DNA of 5,062 bases from Candidatus Sigynarchaeota archaeon (GTDB lineage: Archaea; Asgardarchaeota; Jordarchaeia; Jordarchaeales; Jordarchaeaceae): positions 1 to 5,062 of the forward strand of contig JAUQYY010000063.1 of assembly GCA_030587505.1 (NCBI GenBank). Direction: 5' to 3'. This document shows, piece after piece, positions 1 to 5,040 of the stretch (position 1 is its first letter; each line of letters opens with the position of its first letter). A program made the translations under genes and the position numbers. The notes below the pieces were generated by a model. The model saw only the letters and a program-made list of their open reading frames with translations, was not told where the DNA came from and did no database searches.

Positions 1-73
1 GGAGAATATTCAGTTTTTATTTTATAAAATCGGAAAACTTAAAAGATTATCTGAAACATGAAAAGAGTTTCCC
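1..73 (-). terminator. T-rich 3' flank of btpA
   Basis: Read on the minus strand, the bases after the btpA stop contain several T-tracts (TTTT near 61-64, 45-48 and 38-41) and no G+C hairpin, as expected for an archaeal T-tract terminator. At 19-30 is a perfect A+T palindrome, ATTTTATAAAAT. It could be a box A for a gene to the left of the window, but no gene is visible here to confirm that. Confidence 0.35.
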
Positions 74-859
74 CTAATCTCTGGCCGTAACAAATTCCTT
101 AACGCGGTTGTAGTCTACCGGGTTTTCGGTGACACCGTTTTTCTTGAGGTAGGTGCCCACGATCACCCCGTCACATATGGCGAGGTATTTTTTGAGATTG
201 CTCTTGTTGACGCCGCTTCCAGCTAGGACTTTCGATTGCGGGATTTTTTCTTTGATTCTTCTTATCTCGTTTATGTCCGCCTCCATACTTGTGGCTTTGC
301 CAGTGACGATTAGTGCGTCTGCCAGGGAGCGGTTTAGAAGCTCACGTGCCTCTAGTTCTATTGGGCGCTCTCCTAACCCCACGCCGTGCTTAACGTGGAC
401 ATCGGCGAATATTTTGATTTTTTCTGCGCCTAAAGCTTTTCTGAAGCGTAGAACCTTATGGGCTTCGGATTCGATTACTCCCTGATCGGTTACCATAGCT
501 CCGCTGAGCACGTTTATTCTGACGAATTTGCCACCGACGGCGTACGCGATTGAAATCGCAGCTAGAGCGTCGTTCCGCAGGACGTTTACTCCTAGAGGTA
601 AGTCAACTTCCTCAGTTAACTTAGTTGCGATGTGCGTCATCGACGCGATGGTTTCGGAGCCCACCCTTTGGGGATAAAAGGGGGCGTCACCGTAGTTCTC
701 GAGTATTATTCCATCCATTCCTCCCTCTGAGTAAGCCTTCGCGTCTCTAAGCGCCCTCTCACAGATTTCATCGAGAGAAAGCACGCCTCGCGGAGAACCC
801 GGAAGAGGCGGAAGGTGCACCACCCCAATCAGAGGCTTGTCACATCGGAATATTTCCAC
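74..859 (-). CDS. btpA: BtpA/SgcQ family TIM-barrel protein
   Basis: The 261-residue product has the hallmarks of the BtpA/SgcQ family throughout: GVVHLPPLPGSP near residue 12, DGIILENYGDAPF at 49-61, GVNVLRND at 90-97, FVRINVLSGAMVTDQG at 112-127, FADVHVKHG at 151-159, VLAGSGVN at 211-218 and a glycine-rich GVIVGTYLKKNG at 231-242. The last two resemble the phosphate-binding ends of ribulose-phosphate-type TIM barrels. Length is normal for the family, so the gene looks complete. Cyanobacterial BtpA stabilises photosystem I and SgcQ lies in an E. coli sugar operon; the archaeal role is not established, so only a soluble barrel enzyme acting on a phosphorylated ligand can be inferred. The start is GTG, because an in-frame TGA lies directly upstream; a GGGTG about 8 bases before it can serve as ribosome binding site. 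It appears to be a single-gene unit. Confidence 0.93.
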   Translation of the reverse strand: MEIFRCDKPLIGVVHLPPLPGSPRGVLSLDEICERALRDAKAYSEGGMDGIILENYGDAPFYPQRVGSETIASMTHIATKLTEEVDLPLGVNVLRNDALAAISIAYAVGGKFVRINVLSGAMVTDQGVIESEAHKVLRFRKALGAEKIKIFADVHVKHGVGLGERPIELEARELLNRSLADALIVTGKATSMEADINEIRRIKEKIPQSKVLAGSGVNKSNLKKYLAICDGVIVGTYLKKNGVTENPVDYNRVKEFVTARD

Positions 860-910
860 TCAAAACACCCTTCACATTCCTTTTTTCAAGTTTCAATCTT
901 TACGATACAG

Positions 911-922
911 TATTTTTAATAT
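911..922 (-). promoter_or_regulatory. probable btpA box A
   Basis: On the minus strand this reads ATATTAAAAATA, an A+T block of box A type. A start about 25 bases downstream (near 890) would give a leader of about 30 bases before the GTG at 859. The 13-bp palindrome at 949-961 lies upstream of it and could be an operator. Confidence 0.4.
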
Positions 923-948
923 TATTCATGAGGTCTAAAAGTTTCGGA

Positions 949-961
949 GGGTTTTAAACCC
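949..961. promoter_or_regulatory. 13-bp perfect palindrome, possible operator
   Basis: GGGTTT-T-AAACCC is a perfect 6+1+6 inverted repeat. It lies between the minus-strand btpA promoter and the plus-strand G-rich block, and its TTTTAAA core could itself serve as box A for plus-strand transcription starting near 980. Either role would fit; neither is proven. Confidence 0.3.
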
Positions 962-974
962 AAAATTAACCGGT

Positions 975-1137
975 CAGTCAGACTCCTGTTCGAACAATGA
1001 TGAAAAGCAGATGCCGAGGGGGAACCGGGGAGCGAAAACCATTTTGGCGTTGCTCCGGGGAGGAACAATTCTAACGGTAGCCCTAGTAAAACATGAGTGG
1101 GGGGCCTAAACCAATACTGTAAAAAGGGTCTTTTTTA
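975..1137 (+). ncRNA. possible structured RNA or leader, G-rich island with T6 end
   Basis: Inside an A+T-rich gap this block is clearly richer in G+C and carries four G-runs (1018-1022, 1027-1030, 1057-1060, 1099-1104). Pairings visible by eye: GGAGC (1029-1033) with GCTCC (1052-1056); ACCG (1024-1027) with CGGT (1075-1078); AGGG (1017-1020) with CCCT (1081-1084). It ends at AAAAAGGGTCTTTTTT (1121-1136), a good archaeal T-tract stop. A box A-like TTTTAAAC at 952-959 would place the transcript start near 980. I do not recognise the family: it does not show the conserved cores of RNase P RNA, SRP RNA, tRNA or riboswitches known to me. It could be a small RNA or the leader of the small gene at 1201. 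A 25-codon ORF (997-1074) overlaps it. Confidence 0.3.
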
Positions 1138-1200
1138 ATAAACAATCTGACGTATAAGGTTCACAAAAATTTCTTGAAAGTAAAGGTAGAAGGAAGAACC

Positions 1201-1323
1201 ATGAAAGCGTGTATGTGGGGATTATTAAACGTTACTTTATTCAAAGGTATTTGTGGATGCTACGCTCCCGGGTTAGTAAATTTGGAGGGACGTGTTGAGA
1301 GTTTCACTGATGAAGAGAAGTAA
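1201..1323 (+). CDS. possible 40-residue cysteine-containing small protein
   Basis: An ATG opens a 40-codon frame closed by TAA. The product has three cysteines (C4, C18, C20, the last two as CGC), a short hydrophobic stretch at 6-14 and an acidic end (SFTDEEK). Purine-rich GGTAG and GGAAG lie 5-15 bases before the ATG and could bind the ribosome. A box A-like TTTTTAAT at 1131-1138 would give a leader of about 40 bases. I recognise no family. Chance frames of this length are common, so the case rests on the upstream signals and the absence of a competing gene on either strand. Confidence 0.3.
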   Translation: MKACMWGLLNVTLFKGICGCYAPGLVNLEGRVESFTDEEK

Positions 1324-1399
1324 TGCTGTGTTTGTGAGGAATAAAAAATATTTATTAAGACAATCTATCTAAAGGAACTTACTTGTCACAATTCTAGAC

Positions 1400-1516
1400 T
1401 TGATAAATTGCGTTTGTTCAGAGTGTGCTACTTATGAGAGAGAAATGGAAGAAAAAGAGGCTGCGAAGACAGAGACGGAAAAGAAGGAAGAGAAAGTAGA
1501 ACTACACGCTTTTTGA
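1400..1516 (+). CDS. possible small DUF2769-like CxCxxC protein or remnant
   Basis: A 38-residue frame with a TTG start begins INCVCSECATYERE, giving cysteines 4, 6 and 9 in a CxCxxC arrangement followed by xTY. This resembles the CxCxxCP(S/T)Y opening of archaeal DUF2769 proteins, which are thought to bind metal through cysteines. Family members normally have further cysteines, but here the rest is a highly charged Glu/Lys tail (residues 13-34) ending in LHAF, so this may be a truncated remnant. The frame is open back to 1373, but TTG at 1400 is its first usable start; a later ATG at 1445 would lose the cysteines. A box A-like TTTATTAA (1351-1358) and AAAGGA (1371-1376) lie upstream. The protein is convergent with the TPR gene. 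Confidence 0.35.
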   Translation: MINCVCSECATYEREMEEKEAAKTETEKKEEKVELHAF

Positions 1517-1553
1517 CATACATTCACTCGGGTACACGTAAAAATACTAGCGT
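1506..1553. terminator. bidirectional T-tract terminator with imperfect inverted repeat
   Basis: ACGCTTTTT at 1506-1514 is mirrored by AAAAA (1540-1544) and AGCGT (1549-1553), so the two arms pair except for a 4-base bulge. Each strand therefore shows a T5 tract. The plus-strand tract falls at the end of the small CxCxxC frame and the minus-strand tract lies just after the TPR stop codon, so it could end both converging transcripts. Confidence 0.45.
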
Positions 1554-2407
1554 TTCTTGGAGGTTTTACTAGTACCTTTTAAAACGGTTTTTTCGCATGA
1601 AGGGGTTTTTTCGACCTGTCTTCGGGTATCTCGCAGACAGTCCCAAGCTAAAGTTGCGTAATACCAAGCTTTTTCATAGTAGGGATCAATCTCGAGAACT
1701 CTGTTGTAGTAGATGAGCGCCTTTCTAAGGTCTAAACGTTTCATATAGTAATTACCTAGGTTGACCCAAGCGTGTTTATTTTCTGGGTCGATTTCTAAGG
1801 CTTCTTTATAGCATTCCACTGCTCTATCACTTTTTTCCAGTTTATCGTAGATGACTCCCAAATTATACCAAGCGATACCGTTTCTTGGATCTACGTTCAA
1901 AACGTTCCGATAGCACTCTGCAGAGTCCTCAAGCCTGCCCATGGCCTCATACAGTGTTCCCAATCCAATCCATGCGTAAACATCTCGGGGGTTAAGTTTC
2001 AAGCATTTTTCAAAGCATCTGAGGGCTCTTTCGTATTCGCCGCTCTTACGGTGGAGATCGCCTGCCTCGCGCAGGGCTAAAGGATCCTTAGGATTAAGTT
2101 TAAGAGCCTCATAAAAGCATTTAATAGCTTCACGTGTATCGCCTAAAAATTTGAGTAGGTTCCCCAAATTGCACCAAGCGTTTATTAGATTTATTGCAGC
2201 TTCTTTTTCATCATCGCTTTGAAGTTCACAGCCAGATTTCAAATCCCGGTAGCACTTCGCAGCCTTGCTGATGAAATTCAGATAATAGTTTATCGCAGTG
2301 CTATAGTTCCCCAGGATGCTGTTCATGACGGCTCTTTTGAATAGATTCATTATCATAGATGTGCAACCCCTGCCAGTTGAAACAACACACTGTTTTTTTA
2401 AATGCAT
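1547..2407 (-). CDS. TPR-repeat protein
   Basis: Counting from the TTG at 2410, five consecutive 34-residue tetratricopeptide repeats are visible at residues 77-110, 111-144, 145-178, 179-212 and 213-246, each with the W/A-x-x-L-G...Y...A...Y/F...A-L-x-x-N/D-P pattern. A partial sixth follows at 247-264, and a degenerate helix pair at 22-54 is separated by a charged loop (57-72). The C-terminus is a basic Ser/Thr/Lys tail. There is no signal peptide, membrane segment or fused enzyme domain, so it is probably a cytoplasmic protein-binding scaffold with an unknown partner. The start is uncertain: TTG at 2410 and ATG at 2407 come first without a good ribosome site, while ATG codons at 2356 and 2350 begin nearer the TPR-like region and follow AGGGG. 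The first 18 residues are therefore doubtful. A strong box A precedes the gene, which looks monocistronic. Confidence 0.9.
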   Translation of the reverse strand: MHLKKQCVVSTGRGCTSMIMNLFKRAVMNSILGNYSTAINYYLNFISKAAKCYRDLKSGCELQSDDEKEAAINLINAWCNLGNLLKFLGDTREAIKCFYEALKLNPKDPLALREAGDLHRKSGEYERALRCFEKCLKLNPRDVYAWIGLGTLYEAMGRLEDSAECYRNVLNVDPRNGIAWYNLGVIYDKLEKSDRAVECYKEALEIDPENKHAWVNLGNYYMKRLDLRKALIYYNRVLEIDPYYEKAWYYATLAWDCLRDTRRQVEKTPSCEKTVLKGTSKTSKKR

Positions 2408-2474
2408 CAAGGAAAGGTATCTTACGCATTTAAGTGTACGTAAGCTAATTGCTACCCCCTTTTCCGAGAAAAAG

Positions 2475-2482
2475 TATATAAA
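2475..2482 (-). promoter_or_regulatory. strong box A of the TPR gene
   Basis: On the minus strand this is TTTATATA, a near-ideal archaeal box A. Transcription would begin near 2452, giving a leader of about 45 bases to the ATG at 2407, or about 95 to the ATG at 2356. No other gene on this strand lies between it and the TPR gene. Confidence 0.65.
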
Positions 2483-2504
2483 CTAAACAAATTTTGAGCC
2501 GCCG

Positions 2505-2517
2505 AAACTCAGAGTTT
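2505..2517. promoter_or_regulatory. 13-bp perfect palindrome upstream of TPR box A
   Basis: AAACTC-A-GAGTTT is a perfect 6+1+6 inverted repeat centred about 32 bases upstream of the TPR box A, a place where archaeal activators or repressors can bind. Read on the minus strand it also follows the stop of the upstream gene, so it may be incidental. Confidence 0.3.
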
Positions 2518-2588
2518 TAAGAATAATACGATAAAAGGTGTGTGAATTATTTATAAGAATGAAAATAGGGAAAGGACGTTTTGTATAG

Positions 2589-2966
2589 CTATTCTTCTTC
2601 GTCATTCTCAAACATTTCAACTTCTAGAGATTTAAAACCAAACCACTTCTGGGCCTTTCCTTCAAACAAGTTACCTATGGCGTTCTGTATTTCTTTACAT
2701 AAGCCAGGTGAAGAAAACTTGCAGGGATTTCCATCATGCTGGCTGCTTAGAGGGCAGTTAAAGCAGCTAACTGGTACGTCTTTAACCTCTCTTTCTTTTT
2801 CCTTGGCAATATCAAGTAACTCGTTTGGGAAAACAGATAACGAGACTGCTTTCGTATCGCCACGTTCCGCACGTTTTTTAATTTCCTCCTTCATCTTCGG
2901 AACAGCCTTACGTGTCTCGCGAAGGAATTTCCGAGTACTCTCATCATCCTTTTTCTTTTCAGACAT
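2589..2966 (-). CDS. small charged protein with four-cysteine cluster
   Basis: I do not recognise this 125-residue protein. Its first half is strongly charged and probably helical (KKK, ETRK, KMKEEIKKRAERGD). A middle segment SLSVFPNELLDIAKEKERE follows, and then a cluster CxxC-x10-C-x7-C (SCFNCPL...NPCKF...LCKEI), the likely ligands of one zinc ion or an iron-sulfur centre. The end has an aromatic patch (KAQKWFGF) and an acidic tail (EMFENDEEE). There is no signal peptide or membrane segment. ATG at 2966 is preferred because GGTG lies 6 bases before it; in-frame starts at 2978 (ATG) and 2987 (GTG) would add 4 or 7 residues. A box A-like TATTTTAT at 2995-3002 puts the transcript start near 2974, giving a very short leader. 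It stands alone between the operon and the TPR gene; nucleic-acid or partner binding is only a guess. Confidence 0.75.
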   Translation of the reverse strand: MSEKKKDDESTRKFLRETRKAVPKMKEEIKKRAERGDTKAVSLSVFPNELLDIAKEKEREVKDVPVSCFNCPLSSQHDGNPCKFSSPGLCKEIQNAIGNLFEGKAQKWFGFKSLEVEMFENDEEE

Positions 2967-2994
2967 GCTTTGCACCATCAATACCACACTAACA

Positions 2995-3002
2995 ATAAAA
3001 TA
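2995..3002 (-). promoter_or_regulatory. probable box A of the Cys-cluster gene
   Basis: On the minus strand this reads TATTTTAT. The predicted start, about 25 bases downstream near 2974, is 8 bases before the ATG at 2966, which supports that start over the GTG at 2987. Confidence 0.45.
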
Positions 3003-3083
3003 TCGTTATGTGTTTTTATCTTTTTAGGATGATTAGGGGCACAGTGCAATATGTACGTTTTTTGAGGGAGTGTACGTGTTTTA

Positions 3084-3155
3084 GCGGTTGTGAAGGGGAA
3101 TCTATGGTGGCTTCTTTCCGGGAATCAAGGCTTAAAAAAGGAGATAGACAACCGC
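3084..3155. repeat. short inverted and direct repeats in the gap before the Cys-cluster gene
   Basis: GCGGTTGT at 3084-3091 is exactly inverted as ACAACCGC at 3148-3155, 56 bases apart. Just to the left, TGTACGT occurs twice, at 3052-3058 and 3071-3077. These could be regulator sites or parts of the 3' region of the FG-GAP transcript. The arms are short, so chance is possible. Confidence 0.25.
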
Positions 3156-3156
3156 C

Positions 3157-3183
3157 AACAAACCCAAACAAGAATAAAAAACA
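3157..3183 (-). terminator. T-rich tract after the FG-GAP gene
   Basis: Read on the minus strand, within 10 bases of the FG-GAP stop codon comes GTTTTTTATTC, and then T- and G-rich sequence. A second T6 tract lies at 3134-3139. No G+C hairpin is present. This suits archaeal termination of the HEAT/FG-GAP transcript. Confidence 0.4.
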
Positions 3184-3186
3184 TAC

Positions 3187-4218
3187 CTACCACATCATGC
3201 CCGTGTCTTCACCATAACTCTTAGTAAAATCAAACACTTTAAGAGTGCCCTCATTGCTTCCTACTATTACTTCGTTTTTCCCGTCCCCGTCCACATCGCC
3301 AACGAAGCAGCACACCACAGCGTCATCAAACAGGCGGCTCCACTTCAGACCCCCAGTTTTCCCGTCAAACACCCTGAACGTGTTATCCCAGCTCCCAGCT
3401 ATTACTTCGCTTCGCCCATCTCCGTCGACATCACCCACAAAACAACAAAAAACACAATCGTCGAACTGGTGGCTCCACTTCAGACCCCCAGTTTTCCCGT
3501 TGAGTACACTGAGCGTGTTGTCCCCACACCCCACCACCACTTCGTTTTTCCCGTCACCATCAGTATCCCCCACGAAGCAGCGATAAACAGTGTCGTCGAA
3601 TTGGTGACTCCACTTTAGGCTTCCAGTTTTTCCGTCGAACGCCTTGAGAGTTTCGTCTGTGCTTCCTGCTATTACTTCGTTTTTCCCGTCCCCGTCCACA
3701 TCGCCAACGAAGCAGCAATTGACACGGTTGTGAAATTGATGGCTCCATTTTAGGTTTCTGGTTTCTTGTTTGGTGGTTGTGGTTATATCTTCTAGTGTTT
3801 GGGGCTTTTTCTCTAGTTCTTCTTGGGTGATTAGTTCGGTTTGCTTTGGGAATCTTGGGAGGTAGAACCAGAGGAACTCGGTTTGTTCTGGATGGGCATT
3901 GTTAAAGCTTACTTCTACTCCGGTGTATCTTTTGCAGTTATTGCAGTAGATGCACATCACGTCGATTATTCTGTAGTAGTATCCCCCGCTTTCTTGCTCC
4001 CGCTTCCTTTTTGAGAGTGATTTCACGTATGCCCATTCGAGGTATTCTCCGCAGAGGCAGGGCAGGAAGCGTCCATCCATTCTTTCCACTTCTTCGACTA
4101 TTTTTATTTCCTGCGGCAGGTTCAGCTCCAGGATTTCGGGGTAGAACGGGGCCTCCCAGTTTTTTATGTCCTTCACGTAATCTCTGAATCTGATCACTTC
4201 TTTAACGTACTCGTACAA
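3187..4218 (-). CDS. FG-GAP/VCBS propeller protein with N-terminal Cys-cluster domain
   Basis: The 343-residue product has two parts. Residues 1-155 form an unrecognised domain with cysteines at 54, 56, 89, 92 and 95 (PCLCG, then CIYCNNC), a likely zinc-ribbon-like site, ending in a Gln/Glu/Thr linker. Residues 156-343 are four tandem repeats of exactly 45 residues (156-200, 201-245, 246-290, 291-330 plus tail). Each opens with LKWS and carries CFVGD(V/T)DGDG(K/R)xE, the DxDxDG calcium loop of FG-GAP beta-propeller blades, and the first three close in (D/N)GKTG. Four blades are fewer than the usual six to eight, so the protein may oligomerise or form a partial ring. No signal peptide or membrane segment is seen, unusual for a family often found outside the cell. 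The start is TTG, 2 bases after the HEAT stop; no ATG, GTG or other TTG exists upstream in frame, so coupled translation is likely. Confidence 0.88.
   Translation of the reverse strand: MYEYVKEVIRFRDYVKDIKNWEAPFYPEILELNLPQEIKIVEEVERMDGRFLPCLCGEYLEWAYVKSLSKRKREQESGGYYYRIIDVMCIYCNNCKRYTGVEVSFNNAHPEQTEFLWFYLPRFPKQTELITQEELEKKPQTLEDITTTTKQETRNLKWSHQFHNRVNCCFVGDVDGDGKNEVIAGSTDETLKAFDGKTGSLKWSHQFDDTVYRCFVGDTDGDGKNEVVVGCGDNTLSVLNGKTGGLKWSHQFDDCVFCCFVGDVDGDGRSEVIAGSWDNTFRVFDGKTGGLKWSRLFDDAVVCCFVGDVDGDGKNEVIVGSNEGTLKVFDFTKSYGEDTGMMW
3214..3753 (-). repeat. four 135-bp tandem repeats inside the FG-GAP gene
   Basis: The blade units are 135 bp each: 3619-3753, 3484-3618, 3349-3483 and the last from 3348 down to about 3214. 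The first and fourth share a perfectly identical 49-base tract (3669-3717 and 3264-3312, offset 405 = 3 x 135). The start of unit 4 with the end of unit 3 matches the unit 2/3 junction over 30 identical bases (3336-3365 and 3471-3500). Third-codon-position identity of this kind points to recent duplication or gene conversion rather than protein-level selection alone. Confidence 0.9.
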
Positions 4219-4220
4219 GC

Positions 4221-4859
4221 TTACAGATAGTTTGTACTCTGAGGGGGGCCTAGATCGTCCGGCGACCTGTAATACCTTTTGATGGTTTCCAAATCAAGCT
4301 CTATACCAGGTTGTTCCGTAGGGTCTTCTGCTGGTGTTAGACTGTCTGCCTGCACCGTTTCCGCCGCTTCAGGGTCTATCTGCAGCAGCGCCCTGCCCGC
4401 TGCTTCACGCACCAGCTCCGCTTCTTCCCCGTTTTGAAAAATATTTCTCAACGCCGGAATCGCCGCTCTGCTTCCTATTTTTCCCAGCGCGTAAGCCGCG
4501 TACTTTCTTGTCTCGGGGTGCTCACTACCCAGAAGCCCTATGAGAGGCTGCACCGCCCCCTCCCCGATTCTTATCAGCGCATCCACCGCGCTTTTCAGAG
4601 GAAACCGAGCGATTCTTGTCAGGTACCGTTCCCACCTCTCCATACCCCTCTCGCTTCGCCTTGAAAGAATCTCTCCGAACTTCTCCAGCTTGCCCACGAG
4701 GCAGGGAATCGAAACCGGGTCACGCAGCCTCCCCAAGATATAGCAGGCGATGAAAAAGACATCCAAATAATACTCGTACCTTGCTGAAACCCCCTCCACG
4801 AGGCCCACTACACGAAGCGCGGCCTCCCCACCAGTACTCGATCGCTCCCTCATCGACAT
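4221..4859 (-). CDS. HEAT-repeat (PBS-lyase-like) protein
   Basis: The 212-residue product has HEAT helices at about 89-161. Two clear units (AVDALIRIGEGAVQPLIGLL, then YAAYALGKIGSRAAIPALRNIF) lead into a third (LVREAAGRALLQID). A weaker pair at 34-60 (ACYILGRLRDPVSIPCLVGKL) is split off by a charged insert (61-82). Residues 163-212 are a Pro/Glu-rich, probably flexible tail that includes an IKRYYRSP segment. HEAT solenoids bind proteins or nucleic acids; phycobilisome lyases share the repeat, but no lyase activity should be inferred. No signal peptide or enzyme domain is seen. The ATG at 4859 is the first start, with GGTAGTG just before it and another ATG two codons on. It is the first gene of an operon with the FG-GAP gene, which begins 2 bases after its stop. 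Confidence 0.88.
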   Translation of the reverse strand: MSMRERSSTGGEAALRVVGLVEGVSARYEYYLDVFFIACYILGRLRDPVSIPCLVGKLEKFGEILSRRSERGMERWERYLTRIARFPLKSAVDALIRIGEGAVQPLIGLLGSEHPETRKYAAYALGKIGSRAAIPALRNIFQNGEEAELVREAAGRALLQIDPEAAETVQADSLTPAEDPTEQPGIELDLETIKRYYRSPDDLGPPQSTNYL

Positions 4860-4885
4860 CCACTACCATGTATTACACAACCAGC

Positions 4886-4893
4886 AATTTAAA
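4886..4893 (-). promoter_or_regulatory. box A of the HEAT/FG-GAP operon
   Basis: TTTAAATT on the minus strand, preceded by CGGTAGG, sits about 31 bases before the ATG at 4859. Transcription would begin near 4864, so the leader would be only a few bases long, which is common in archaea. The FG-GAP gene has no promoter-like element of its own at the 2-base junction. Confidence 0.6.
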
Positions 4894-4920
4894 CCTACCG
4901 CGAAATCTCCATCGAAGCAA

Positions 4921-5040
4921 AAACTCACACACACAAAAAACTCATAAAAAAGCACCCAGAACCCCAAAAATACAGAAAATGCACCCACCATACTCGCACG
5001 AAACAACCGAAACAAAACACACGCAACAGGTTTACACATA
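4921..5040 (-). other. A/C-only-like tract upstream of the HEAT operon
   Basis: Of these 120 plus-strand bases only 10 are G and 11 are T, leaving 99 A or C. On the minus strand it is therefore G/T-rich with tracts such as CTTTTTTATGAGTTTTTTG (4939-4957), suitable for terminating a minus-strand gene to the right of the window. No regular repeat unit is present beyond a short CA stretch (4925-4934). Confidence 0.4.

Larger units (their letters stand above)
860..1546. other. 690-base gap between btpA and the TPR gene
   Basis: No gene longer than about 40 codons is visible on either strand. The gap holds the minus-strand btpA promoter, a 13-bp palindrome, a G-rich block that may be an RNA, two possible plus-strand small genes and a bidirectional terminator. 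The AATAAAAAATATTTATTAA tract at 1340-1358 is the most A+T-rich part and is the best plus-strand promoter candidate. No tRNA cloverleaf, CRISPR repeat or transposon end is visible. Confidence 0.6.

Noticed and set aside
985..1000. GTTCGAAC resembling a tRNA T-arm
   Set aside because: It is a self-complementary 8-mer without a 5-bp arm and 7-base loop, and no acceptor, anticodon or D arm surrounds it.
997..1150. C/D box sRNA: ATGATGA at 997-1003 matches a C box and CTGA at 1146-1149 a D box
   Set aside because: The boxes are over 140 bases apart, whereas archaeal C/D RNAs are about 50-70 bases; no internal C'/D' pair or terminal stem is visible.
2581..3027. Plus-strand 148-codon Ser/Phe-rich frame
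   Set aside because: It lies antisense to the Cys-cluster gene; its Ser/Phe richness mirrors the Glu/Lys/Arg-rich coding strand, and it has no start signals.
3008..3217. Plus-strand 69-codon frame (MCFYLFRMIRG...) between the FG-GAP and Cys-cluster genes
   Set aside because: It overlaps the 3' end of the well-supported FG-GAP gene, lacks a ribosome site, has a low-complexity Asn/Lys/Pro tail and shows no family motif.
3245..3748. Other-frame reading frames over the FG-GAP repeats, on both strands
   Set aside because: They follow the 135-bp DNA periodicity of the real blades and are shadows of it.
3214..3753. Repeat array considered as a CRISPR or intergenic satellite
   Set aside because: The 135-bp units are continuous, in frame and encode protein blades; there are no spacers.
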